From Lottia gigantea (lineage: Eukaryota; Mollusca; Gastropoda; Lottiidae), in the NCBI RefSeq assembly GCF_000327385.1, contig NW_008710013.1, positions 1,204,759 to 1,268,758 on the forward strand: a DNA stretch of 64,000 nt, read 5' to 3'. The notes under the pieces are model-generated. The model saw only the letters and a list, made by a program, of their open reading frames with translations. It searched no databases and was not told the DNA's origin. Below, piece after piece: positions 11,155 through 24,200 of this stretch; position 1 is the first letter of the stretch; every line of letters begins with the position of its first letter. The position numbers and the translations under genes were made by a program.

Positions 11155-13256
11155 TAATAATAATGTGTAGTGATTTATATAAACTTTGCGAAGTACCATA
11201 ATTATGGTAATGGAACCATTTCAACAAACTTCATTGGATATCTGGTGATGAGATGGCCAATCAAAAGGTTTCTATCAAGTCACAGTATTCTCAGGATTCA
11301 ATTGGTCAGTTGCTTGGCAACCAAACTTTTATTAATATCTTTGTGATATATTTTGACAGAAAATTAGAAATTTCGAGAAATGTTTTATTTTGTTAATTTT
11401 CTGTCATGATTTGACTTCAATGACAATTTGTGAATGTTATGGATCATTCTTCCTATATATGACCGATGTTTAAAAATAATAGTGTGCCATTGAATGACAG
11501 TTTTAGCCTTGTTTTTAGCCCAATATTGTTATATTTTCTTATTCTGTTGAAATTTAAGATTTGACATCAATTAAAGCCACTTTTACCTATTTTATACAAG
11601 TGAATCAGTTAAAACTGAGATTAATTACATTTGTTTTTTAAAGAATAATTTTCAGTTTTGAAATTGTTAGTGAATGTCTAATTACAAAATAGGTTTAAAG
11701 GAATTGTGACATGTATTTCTATCTTTACAAGGACAATATTAATGGTATTGCCAAGCCTAATTCTGGTTTTCCTACTGCTAGACTGTGTTATTTGTTGAAA
11801 ACAGAACAGTGAGGTCTCGAAATCTGATATTACTTACTTACTTACTTACTCAGGTGACACCATTCTCAGAATATTATTCTTTTGAAATAGGCTTGGTTTT
11901 CCCTTAATATATTTTATTTACATTGTGTTTAAATATACAGGGTGAGGGGTATCAAGAAATACTGGTATCAGGTGCTTCGGATGTGGAAATCATGCTAATT
12001 TCTTCCATTGGTAAAGATACTTATACAAGACACAATTCCTAACAATAGTGGTTTATAATTTTATACTTTTGTACAGAACACTGGTTATAGATTCAGTTTA
12101 ATTTTGTGTCCAATCCTTGGGTTAGTTAACATGTCTCTCAAAACAATGAAAAATTACCACTCAAAAGTAGTCAATTATCAAATACTTCAAATACTTTTTA
12201 AGCTACCCTAAAAGAATCATCAAAGGTGAAGATGCACTAATATCTTTTGCACAATACAATAAGAGATGTTTTCCCACAAATCATTGTCCTTTGATAGCTT
12301 TTACCATGGCAGTTAAGGTGAAGAGTCATCCAACAATTTGGATACAGGCAAAAAATATTTTTAAAGTTTTGAATTGCATAATCTTTGTAGCTTTTTAGTG
12401 AATACCTCAAATTTCTCTATCATTCCTGTATAAAAGGATGCATTATTGTTTAAGTTAATTTAATACTTGTAGCATTTAATTCCTTCTTAGATGTAGATGT
12501 CTTCAAAATAGGTTGTAAGAACCACAGGGACCAGTTTTTTTTTCAATAATAAAAAAAAAATAATATTTTTTTTACTGATATCTAACATATCAGTAAAATA
12601 TTTTTGTAAACAGACAATAAGATACTGGCCCCTGAGGTAGCAACTCCCATCATTAACTACATTTCAATTTTGTTTGATATGCATACATATGGATCCATAG
12701 TCAAGAATGACTTTTGTTTACCAATATTTTCTAGAACATAGACTTGTCTACTGGTATAAAGAAAAGAGATATTAGAAAATCTAATAGCAAATACCTAATA
12801 TTTTCGGTACTTTTGTCCAGATTTATTTTGAATTGCATGTGCTTAAAGCATAAATAAAGCTTATGTGCAAAATATTTTGTGGCTATCACTATATTAGTAT
12901 TTGGTCAAATCAGTAAATTTAAATTTGTCCTAAATTCTTTTAGCTGTTTTATATGTTCATTTTGAAGGTGATACGTTATTTTTCCAATTATATTATAAAC
13001 TAAAATCATGTTTTGTTTTATCTAAAATTCAACATTGAAGTCAACATCTCAAAAGTGCTATTTTGTTGTTCTTTAAAGGAAATAAACATAATAAAATTCT
13101 GTGTTTCACTTCTTTTTTAGTGGCAGCGCCAGCCTCCCAAGATAGGGGGTACAAATAGGGGGCAGACTGACTTAATGGGGGGGGGACATCTGTCAATGTT
13201 GAAGTGCAAAGGCAGGAGATAGGGCTATTAGGTACTTCCAAGAAGTCTTGTTTCAA
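11155..13256. other. Intergenic stretch between 4E-BP and the minisatellite
   Basis: No gene was recognised on either strand. Contents noted: a TACT tetranucleotide run near 11831-11850 and a 12-bp hairpin at 12570-12598. The minus-strand open frame at 13041-13256 has no recognisable similarity. Confidence 0.6.
12570..12598. repeat. 12-bp inverted repeat with 5-base loop
   Basis: TTTTACTGATAT and its exact reverse complement flank CTAAC. It sits in a very A/T-rich stretch with adjacent A and T runs, so it may be a relic of a small inverted-repeat element or a local quasipalindrome. Confidence 0.75.
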
Positions 13257-14560
13257 TTAATTGATGTACGATGCAGTACACCCAGCCAGAAGTCTGTCTC
13301 GATTAACATATCTTGTAATACACCAAGGTTTTAGTATTGTAGAACATCCACTTGTCAGTCCCTTCAATGTTGTGTAGAACACCCAGTAGAAAATAGTAGT
13401 CCATCTCAATAAATGTCTTGTGGAACACCCAGTAGTCAATCTCAATATATGTCTTGTGGAAACCCAGAAGAAAATAGTAGTCCAGTAGTAGTCTTGTGGA
13501 ACACCCAGTAGTCAGACTCAATATATGTCTTGTAGAACATCCAGTAGTCAATCTCAATATATGTCTTGTGGAACACCCCCCACATGGTGCAGAAAAGTAG
13601 GACGTAAAACTCCATTCATTTCATTTCATTTGTGGAACACCCATTAGAAAATAGTAGTGAATCTCAATATATGTCATGTGGAACACCCCGTAGAAAATTC
13701 TGATATATTTGTCTTGTGGAACACCCAGAAGAAAACAGTAGTCCATCTCAATATATGTCTTGTAGAACACCTAGTAGAAAATTCTAATAATGTCTTGTGG
13801 TACATCCAGTAGTCGGTCTCAATATATGTCTTGTAGAACACCTAGTAGAAATTCTAATAATGTCTTGTGGAACACACAGTAGTCAATCTCAGTATATGTC
13901 TTGTAGAACACCTAGTAGAAAATTCTAATGTCTTGTGGAACACCCAGTAGTCAATCTCAATATATGTCTTGTAGAACACCTAGTAGAAATTCTGATATAT
14001 TTCTTGTGGAACACACAGTAGTCAATCTCAGTATATGTCTTGTAGAACACCTAGTAGAAAATTCTAATGTCTTGTGGAACACCCAGTAGTCGGTCTCAAT
14101 ATATGTCTTGTAGAACACCTAGTAGAAAATTCTAATGTCTTGTGGAACACACAGTATTCAATTTCAATATATATCTTGTAGGTAGAAAATTCTGATATAT
14201 TTCTTGTGGAACACCCAGTAGTCAATCTCAATATATGTCTTGTAGAACACCTAGTAGAAAATTCTAATAATGTCTTGTGGAACACACAGTATTCAATCTC
14301 AATATATGTCTTGTAGAACACACAGTAGTCAATCTCAATATATATCTTGTGGAACACTCAATATTCAATCTCAATATATGTCTTGTGGAACACACAGTAT
14401 TCAATCTCAATATATGTCTTGTGGAACACACAGTATTCAATCTCAATATATATCTTGTAGAACACCTAATAGAAAATTCCAATATATATCTTGTGGAACA
14501 CACAGTAGTCAATCCTAATGTAGAAACATTGAGTAGTTAATCCCAATATATGTTTTGTAG
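13257..14560. repeat. 36-bp minisatellite with two-unit higher-order structure
   Basis: Repeated units of roughly 33-38 bp share TGTCTTGTGGAACACC. Two forms alternate: AGTAGTCAATCTCAATATATG plus the shared part, and AGTAGAAAATTCTAATG plus the shared part, making ~68-bp dimers through about 13700-14260. The right end (about 14290-14510) is a run of the first form alone at a 36-bp period. Because 36 is a multiple of three, long open frames appear on both strands; they are periodic artefacts. Confidence 0.93.
13579..13629 (+). mobile_element. SINE 3' tail inserted in the minisatellite
   Basis: Fifty-one bases contain GTAGGACGTAAAACTCCATT and a TTTCA repeat tail. TTGTGGAACACCC stands on both sides (13566-13578 and 13630-13642), as a target-site duplication would. 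The target is itself a repeat carrying that string, so the duplication alone does not prove retroposition. The same tail occurs at 41816 and, diverged, at about 44520. Confidence 0.65.
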
Positions 14561-15297
14561 AATACCGATTGGTTTGATTATGTATATCAATGAGTTACAA
14601 TGCTGTGTGGATGAAAATCATTTGGGATGACTGCTAGTTTTTATAAAAGAGTGACAGATTCCAAGACTTTTCAAATATATACTATTTATGCAACAGCCTT
14701 GAATCAATGTGCTTGACTCATAGTATAAAAACATAATATACAAATTACACATTGGTCAACTTGAATTGCATTAAACCAAGGTTTGTTTTGGGAAATAAAC
14801 AATATTTATAGCCTTCAATCTGAAGTTATTTTTATTCATACATTTTTTTACATTCTTTCTATTTATCAAAGAAAAAGCTATTTTAGAGAAAAGAATGCAG
14901 GGAAAAAAATTCACGAGCACATTCAGCCGATTTCATTCTTTGTGATAACCATATAATAATATAATAATAATAGCACATACAAGGGGACATAACTAAATAA
15001 CATGTGAACCCTTTTAAATATTTCCCCTCTTCCAATATCACCGTTTATCATGTATAACCTAGACTCCACCATCCAGACATCTTTATATAACATATATAGC
15101 ACAAATAACCTGGATAATCGAGGCTAGTATTTTACTACATTTAGTTAAATATGGTAAGAGGAAAAAAAATGAAAAAAAAAAAATGCTTCATTCAATAATC
15201 AAAGTAATTATTCCAAAAATCATGGTCGCCTCACCAAATTGTTGGCATATGAACGTCATCAGTCAAAATATATATAGAGAGCAAGTCAATATCTGGA
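14561..15297. other. Probable 3' UTR of the ANKHD1/mask gene and adjoining sequence
   Basis: No open frame of interest. On the minus strand the mask stop codon is at 15298, so at least part of this stretch should be its 3' UTR. TTTATT (AATAAA on the minus strand) occurs near 14832, giving a plausible end, but nothing here proves it. Confidence 0.5.
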
Positions 15298-18200
15298 TTA
15301 TATGTTGCCTTGTTGTTGCTGACTCCAGGCCCATGTCTGTAAAAAAAAGGGAAAATATAAGTACAATTTTTAATAAAAATTTCCGCAAGCTATAAGAATT
15401 TTGGAATAAAATTTTAACTTTTGATGTGTCTGCCTAGAAGAATAGAATGAAACCCTATTTGGCTTTAAAAAAAAAAACAACCACATAAACTGCAAAGATT
15501 GACAATTTAAATTGGTTGTCTTGCATTTAATATTACGTTTGCATTACTCTACTTACCCCATTATCTATAGTGTCAGGAGGAGGTTGTTTCATTCCCGTAT
15601 TCCATAAATTAGGTAGGTTATCTCCCCCTGACAGACCTCGAGGTGCCATCATATGTTGATTACTCTGTGGATAGTGTCCATTGGTAAACATTGCAACTTG
15701 CTGTAATAAACAAACTATCATAACAACTGGGAAGATGGCTTGCCAGGCAAGGTAATATATGCCCACTGACAGCTATGATTTTGAATGAAAATATTAAGCA
15801 GTACAGTAACACCAGTATGAAATATTCAATCTTCAGTCATACACTTCTTTTGAACTCTTTAGGACGATAACATTGATCAATTTTTAGCTCGTGAAAACTC
15901 TACAAGGCAAAAATCCAGTAAGAATTATGCCTTTTAGTGTTTAAGAGCTAAATTTGAAAGCGTTTTCCAGAATAAGGGCAATAACTCATACTAAATATTT
16001 TTAAATTCTTCTGATTTTCAATAGGGTTTATCCTTGGGTGATAACGAACACTCGCATCAAGTTTCATTAAAATCCGTCAAGAATTGTCCTTTCTAGAATG
16101 TTTACAAGCTAAAAATTGAACGCGTTTTCAAGAACAAGGGCAATAGCTCATACTAATCATTTTTTCGATTCTTCTGATGTTAAATAGGGTTCATCCTTGG
16201 GTGATTATGAACACTCACACCAAGTTTCGTCAAGAATTGTGCCTTCTAGAGTGTTTACGAGCTAAAAATTGAACGCGTTTTCAAGTGCAAGGGCAATAAC
16301 TCATACTAAATATTTTTCGATTTTTCTGATTTTCAATAGGGTTCATCCTTGGGTGATTACGAACACTCATACCAAGTTTTGTCAAAATCCGTCAAGAATT
16401 GTGTCTTGTAGAGTGTTTACGAGCAATTGTGGACGGACGGATCGACGGACGGACATGTGTGATGGCAATATACGCCCCCCCATTTCATGTGGGCGTATAA
16501 AAATCAAAAGAATCTGTAAAAAATTGTAGCCTGTAGAGTGAGCACAAGTTGCACAATATAGCTAATAGAGAAAAACGTCAAGTCAGACACGATATTTCGG
16601 TGAAAAATTATCCGATCATCACGAAAATCAATAGGGATCATCTTCATAATGACATTGACACACAAAATAAAAATCAAAAGAATCTGTAAAAAATTGTAGC
16701 CTGTAGAGTGAGCACGAGTTGCACAATATAGCTAATAGAGAAAAACGTCAAGTCAGACACGATATTTCGGTGAAAAATTATCCGATCATCACGAAAATCA
16801 ATAGGGATCATCTTCATAACAACATTGACATACAAAATAAAAATCAAAAGAATCTGTAAAAAATTGTAGCCTGTAGAGTGAGTACGAGCCAAATGTGAAC
16901 GGATGGACGGGCGGACCGACTGACGGGGTGATTACAATATACGCCCATCTTACGTGTGGGCGTATAAAAATGATCACACCAAATTTCATCATAATCCGAT
17001 GAAGAGGGTAGTCTGTATTGTGCATAAAAAAAAATTTTGAAGCTTTTTTCAAGGTCAATAACTCAAAAACTGTTCATTGAATAGTTAAATTTGAATCAGT
17101 CCCATGATCTCATAAATACAAATGATAACAGCAAATTTCATTTAATTCAGATGAAAACTGTAGTTTCTATTTTATTTTCAAACAAATTTTGACGTGTTTT
17201 GAAGTCAAAGACAATAATAGAAAACTGTTCATTGAATAATAGTAAAATTTGAATCATTAAAGATTTCATCAATTTAAATGACCACACCAAATTTTATTTA
17301 AATAAGATGATAACTGTTGACAAAAAGTTTTGACATGTCTTTTCTAAGTCGAGGGCAATAACTCAAAAACCATTCATCGAAAAATCATAAAATTCGAATC
17401 GCTCTAAAATATCAATGATCACACCAAATTTCATTTCAATCCGATGAAAACTATAGTCTCTATTATATTCACGAACCGATGGACAAGAGGCAATGGAAAT
17501 CTGGACGTATTAAAAATAAGGGTTTTTATTCAAGATCAGTTTAATCAGTTATTGCTTTAGCACCGATTTGAACTATCATTTCTATCAGACTGTCATTCAT
17601 ACAAAACGTGTGAAAGCATTCAGTTCCACAAAAAACGTGAAGTAGATACAGTCTGGAGAAATCACTGATACTTACTGGTATATTTGAGTCCATATTCTGT
17701 GGTAAACCATCATGAAATGATGTTCTCTCATGTGGTGGTTCGTTAGTTGGGGGTCCACCACCTGGTAAAGAATTTAAATTATAAACCATATTGCCACCAG
17801 TAATAACAGATGATGTCATGACAGAGGAGGTCATTGATGCAGCTGTCATGAGGTTGGTTGTGGAAGGAACCCATTCTGGATTTATTTCTTAAAAAAAATG
17901 GATGTCACTGCTATTACTTATATTTCTTTCAGACTTTAAGTAGAACTGTGTGTAATCATATGACCCAAATAGGTGCTGATCAAAACTTTATTAAAGGTTA
18001 CAGCATAAAAAACCTTGCCTAGAACTAGTTTGATGTCATCATATTATTTCTTAGTAAAAATTGGAAATATACATCCGTTTTAAGTTTAAAAGCTATCTTT
18101 TCAGTCTTACGATCAAGCTTAATTCAGAAATTAATTTAGTCTGATCCGGTTTGAAACATATTGGTTGAAACAATGTCCCTGAATCAGAAGAAAAAAGAAA

Positions 18201-21200
18201 TGAGAATCTTCAATACTTTTGTTCAGGGCTGAAAATGTGTCATATCATAACACACCCTGGAAGTATACATATGAAATATTTAGTATATCTACAATTCAAA
18301 CCTGTCCAAGATCTCATTTATATACAGTAACATAGCGATGTTTATTCATAATTTACCATTATGTCAAAAATATACAGTAGTTTTGAAAGAAAAATCTCCA
18401 TAAATTTTAACTTGACCTTGCTCTAATATATTGATAAATGTGATAAGTACAATTTTACTTAATACATTCAAAAAGTTTAATATGCCAGCAAGGTAATATA
18501 TGCCCACGGGCAGCTTTATTTTGAATTAAAATATTTGGCAGTACAATAACAATCACCAGTATGAAATATCAACTTTCAGTCATACACTTCTTTTGAACTC
18601 TTTAGGGCCCTGGCAATACTGCATAATATTGAGTATGAGTTATTGCCCTTGTTCTTGAAAACTTGTTCAATTTTTAGCTTGTGAAAACTCTAGAAGGCAA
18701 ATATTCAACCTTCATGGCGTTACTGAACAATAAAAATCCAGCAAGAATCACGCCTTTTAGTTTCTGAGAGCTAAAATTTGAGAATGAGAACAATTACTTG
18801 TAATAAAATTTTTTTGATTTTCGATAGGGTTAATAATGATTGATAATAAACAATTTCAACAAGTTTCGTCAAAATCTGCCAAGAATTGAGCCTTCTAGAA
18901 TGTTAAAAAGCTAAAAAAAATTTCAAGTTTTCCACTAGCAATTGTGGACGGACCGACGGACTCATACAATTTTTTTTCTGATTTTCAAATGGGTTTATCC
19001 TGGGTTTCTTCAAAAACCGTCAAGAACTGCCTTGTAGAGTGTTTCAGGCAATTGTAGACTGACAAACCGACGGACATGGGTGACGGCTATATACGCCCCC
19101 CCATTTTATGTGGCGTATAAAAAAATTAAATAACAATACCTGAATTCATGTCCCAAAATTTTGAAAAATCTCTACCAGGAGGGAATTCAATAGATGATCT
19201 GGCAGGTGTTTTACGATGAGCCCTTTCTACACCAATGGGACGAGGTACACGTCTATCCTCTACACTCTGTTTAACTTCATTACCTGGTGGGGCTCTCTCT
19301 GAAATTACCAAGACATATCAACAGCACGGTAGAATTTGATGGTAGGGAGAAGGTTGAAACTTGAAGCTGCATGCTGTAAATTCTTTTGAATCTTTGAAAA
19401 TATAGATGTAAAAATTTAGGCTTCAATATTTAGACCTAACTTTTTTCCTAGAAGGTGCAAAACTGGAGTAGTAAGGCTTTAAAAAGTACATGACTTTGGA
19501 GAAGTAGAATAAAATCTCACCTTGCATACCACCAATTGAAGGAGCACTATTAGGTCTACCAATTGTTTGCATCATGGGCGACAAAGCTCTCTGTAGTTGA
19601 GGAACAGGAGGATTGAAACCACTGGGAGCTTGGTTGATTGACTGTGATGCTGCTAACTGCTGGATCAATGTATTTATAGCATTGATATCTGTAGGATTCT
19701 TTTGGTTTAAAAGGTTGATGTTGTTTGCAGCATTGATCAACAGAAGTTGTTGCTGAAAAGCAGCAGAGTTTGCATGAAGAGATGACACTCTAGGTGATCT
19801 CTGCATATTTTGTTGCATCCCCATGCCCATATTTTCCATCCCAGACATATTCTGATTTGCTGTAATATGAAAATCAGGAGCGTTTGGATTCAGTGTACTT
19901 TTGATTTCTGGTAAAGTCATTGGTTGGTTTGGTGTACTGTACTCATCTTTTTGACTAGTGATGGAGGTCAAGGATTGTTGACTCATGTCCAGAGAAGACT
20001 GGCTTCGTGGAGAAAGACCACTAGGTGTTGACATGTTAGACCTTGGGGAAATCACTGACTGCATACTACCAGACTGCATGTTGGGTTGCATCCCAGCCTG
20101 TAGACCAGTTGGTAAACCAGATGTCATGCCTCCTGTAAGTCCAGGGTGCATTCCAGACTGCATTGGTGGTTGTAAACGGGGATCTGGAAAAGCTGGAGTT
20201 CTTCCAAAATCAGGTTCATTCATAGGATTGAGAGCAATATGGAAATTTCTAATATTAGCTGGGACTTGAATTTCATGTTCTTGTCGGAATTGAGGAGAGG
20301 CTGTTCGTCCAATTTTAAATCCTGGAGCCTTGGCTTGGAGTGCTGGATCTAACATTTGATCTTCAGGTTGTGGCATACTGCTATGGTTATTATTCACAAC
20401 ATTAGATGTGGAGGATGCCACAACGCCTGCCTTGGCAACACTCGCAAAATTCATCATCTTGTCATCGTCTTTCTTGAGAAACATGTCCGAGTTGAATAAG
20501 TTGTTAAATGGATTATATTCTCCAGGAGTTGTTGCTGGAGACACAGGTTGCTGATGACCATGTTGATTACCAGGTGTAACATTATGACTAGCATGTGATG
20601 TTACTATAGGTAATGGTTGATGTTCTGGCTTGTTCGTTCCAGGACGTTGTAAAAGACGAATTGTATTCATTTGCTTACTAGGTGTTTTATTAGACATCTG
20701 ATTGCGACTGTCAGGTCGTGGTCCAGTCACAGTTGACGTGGTCACAACAACTTTCATCTGATTACCAGAATGAGTTATAGTTGTGGAGGAAACAGTAACT
20801 GATGGTGCATGATGGCGGTCACCATGTGTGTGCATACCATTTCTGTCACCATTATTGAAAGAGTTGGTAGCAGAATGTGGAATAAAATTCTTCAATGGAC
20901 TCTTTCTAGGTGAAGGTTGAGGAGCTGGATTGGGGTCTTGCCAAACAGAAACTGACATTGGAGGCTGACTGTTCATTTTGTTTGAGTGTGTTGGCGTTCC
21001 CATTCCTTGTCTTCCCTCTGAACTACGAGAAGATTTTGATGGTGTGTTGTTGTTGTTAGTATGACTGACTGAAGCAGCATTAAAAGTTCCAATTGGCATA
21101 TCAGGGGAAAAGGTATCAATAACTGGTGGTTTGTCAATCTTCATCTCAGCCTTTGATTCATTGATTATTTCAGCCAAATCTTTCTCTGGATCTTGAACCA

Positions 21201-21247
21201 ATGATGTTATCAAAAAACAGGCTAGTCTTGTTGCCTCAGCACTTCCC
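15298..21247 (-). CDS. ANKHD1: mask C-terminal exons
   Basis: Exons 19521-21247, 19140-19298, 17676-17887, 15557-15700 and 15298-15336. The 1,727-base exon begins with the end of the KH domain and is then low-complexity (S, T, Q, N, P, M), with APGFKIGRTASPQF corresponding to the human APGFR segment. The next exon has RRVPRPIGVERAHR, matching human KIPPPIGTERLAR. The last coding exon adds only 13 codons and a stop, read in the frame TWAWSQQQQGNI. Confidence 0.9.
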
Positions 21248-24200
21248 CTAAAAATAAGATTCAAAAATCATTTCATAACAGATATGAATATTCCATCTAT
21301 CTAAATCTGGGTCATCATCATAATTTTCTTTCCAGAAAAAAGCTGCACATTCTCCATGTTACTTAACTTGTCATAAATATTCTATCTTACTGGGGAGCAA
21401 TGCATCAAGTGTCAAACAAGATATACAAATTGTGAACGGAATATTTAAGGTCAATAATCGATAAAAACTCACTTGATTGTAATAGCTCTCTCTGATAAAC
21501 CTTTCTGTTTTTCCACTTCTACATGAGCACCTGATACATCTCTTATAGCATTGATATTACAACCACCACGTCCAATAACTCTACTAATAGCATTACTTGG
21601 TACCAACACTTTCTTAGTCTTAGATATTGGTGGAACCCTGTAACCAGATATACAGTACATTACTGCTTTTTTGTTTTATACAAATTTACAACTTCAACAT
21701 TTGGATTTTATTGAATTTGCTCTTGACATTTCAAGATAAGATGTCATGTTTAAAAGAGTGCCAATGTATTATCAAGTAAAATTAAACAATAAACCATTTT
21801 ATTGAATATTTCTTTATTTTTTTGACTCACTGGATCTTCATTCATCAACATCAGAACTGATTCTGACCATGACAAGAATGTCGAATCTTACTTAACAACT
21901 ACCAAGGAAAGAGATGTCATTGAATTCTAACTGAAACTTCAACTGAAAATTAGCCGTTGTGCCCTTGAAACATATTAAAATTAAGAAATACTTTAGTTTT
22001 TCTATAGCAAATTCTATTCACACATTATAATATGGGCGTATATAAAAACATACTTTCTCACAACTTCTTTCCAGCCATCTTCTTTCTTTTGACCTTTCTT
22101 TGGACTGGTAGATTGATTGTTCACCTTTGAACTTGGGTTACTATGGGAACTTACAGTATTTGACTTCTCAACACTAAAATAAGAAATGAAACTAAAGTTA
22201 AGATCAGATCAAGTAGTATTAACTGCAAATAATCATACATCATTTATTTCATTAACCATGCAAGAAAAGGTTTTCTTAGGCTGACTGGTGATTCATTAGA
22301 TGTTGTAAGATCCATATTGAACAAATTCACTGACAAATAGCATATGTTATCAACTTCATAATGAAAGATAGCTTGCGTTGCAAAGTAAGATACGCCCACT
22401 GGCAGCTGTCAGAAATGATAAAACAGTCTTTAGTGACTAAAGTATGAATTTTCTCATATTGAAGAAATTTTATTAGTTTGAATTCAATTACATATATATA
22501 TGCCAGTTATTTATGCTGAGTAATTCCACAAAATTTTTTAAAATCAATATCAATAACCCAAATACAACAAACAATTAAATCACACAGCTCTAATCAAGGG
22601 CAAAAAACAACTTTTGACGCGTGTTTACAAAGTCAAAGGCAATAACGCAAAAAATGTTCATCAAAAATATCTCTTGTTAGAACTTGTCTGAGATCTTATC
22701 AATTCCAATGATCACACCAAGTTTCATCAGAATCGGATGAAAACTGTAGCTTCAATCCTGCTCACGAACAATTTTCAACAAATTTCAAGGCGTTCTAAGT
22801 CAAGGGCAATATCTCAAAAACCGTTCATCGAAAACATGTCAAATTCGAACTTGACCGAGATCTTATCAATCTAAAGCATCACACCAAGTTTTATCAAAAT
22901 CAGATAAAAACTGTAGTCTCTATAGTGCTCACAAGAAATGTTGACGGACGGACCGACAGACAGGGGCAACGACAATATACAACCAGATATTCATGTGAAA
23001 TAAATAATAAAACTTGACATCAAATACCATCCTTTAATACCCAACGTTTCGTCAAAAAAGTTGACTTCATCTGGGGAAGAATCAAACTACAAATGGTGGA
23101 AGGCAGTTGTGAGCGTATAAAAAGCTACTTCGAAGCCAGTCTATTATATACTTACACATTATTGATTTTGATCTTGTCAAGCTTTTTGGTGAGTTTTTGT
23201 ATTTCTTTATCAGGCAGTTTCAAATTAGAAGGTATGGTACCAAAATCATCTAAATCATCAATACCTATAATAAGAATCATTTATGAGAGCATTATCATGC
23301 TTGTAAGTTGTCAAGTAATGATATGATTGAACTGTTTCATCCAATTCATGTCTATAAGTATTTCAAGATATATAACAGAAGACGACAAAAAGATGTAGAT
23401 TGTAATTGTGTACCTATCAATACCCATTTATAAATCTTTTAACCTCCTTCAATCCAATAAAAATTTTATATGTGAACATACCAGTATTATGATTTGATTT
23501 GTAAACAATGTCATTCTTATGTTTACTGCGTTCTTTATTATTATTATAACTAGATGACGATGTTGTTGATACAGTACTAGTACAGATTGTAGTTACAACA
23601 TTAGAAGTAGTAGTAATAGTTAAACCAGTAGTAGCTACTGATGACTTCCAATTACATGATGTCTTCGGTACTGCATTTCTCTTTTCTAATTGTCGCTCTC
23701 GTTCTTCACGTCTATTCTTACGATTTTTACGTGCCTCAAGACTAGAAGTTGGTGGTAAACGAGATTTACGAGGTCGTGCTACTGTTGGCTCAGTTGTAGT
23801 TGGTAAAGTAGTACCTGTAAAAAGTCAGAAAAATTAACTATGGCTTTAATAGTTCTCAATGTTACCTAATCTTTTGAATGTTTTGAATCTCATCCATAAA
23901 AATATGGAAATGGAGTTATGTGGGAATTAACATAATTATTTCTTTAACATTTCTGATGGAATATAAACAATACCAACCAATAGTGGAAGTAATAGTAGCT
24001 ACTGGTGTCACTAATTTCACTATTTCTTGTTCAATTTTCTCTACTACAGATTCACAACTATCAGGTTCTGGTGATGAATATTTAATCCTACAAAAAAACA
24101 GACATACTTTCATTACAAATTACAAATTTTAAATACAGATGGTTATTTTGAATACTAGTCAAACAAATCAATGATTTTTCACACTATTTAAAATGAAAAA

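Noticed and set aside
14064-14540. Overlapping 80-100-codon open frames on both strands (12-residue repeats such as THSIQSQYMSCG)
   Set aside because: They are translations of a 36-bp minisatellite; the period is a multiple of three so stops are absent in several frames at once. No start context, splice partner or similarity.
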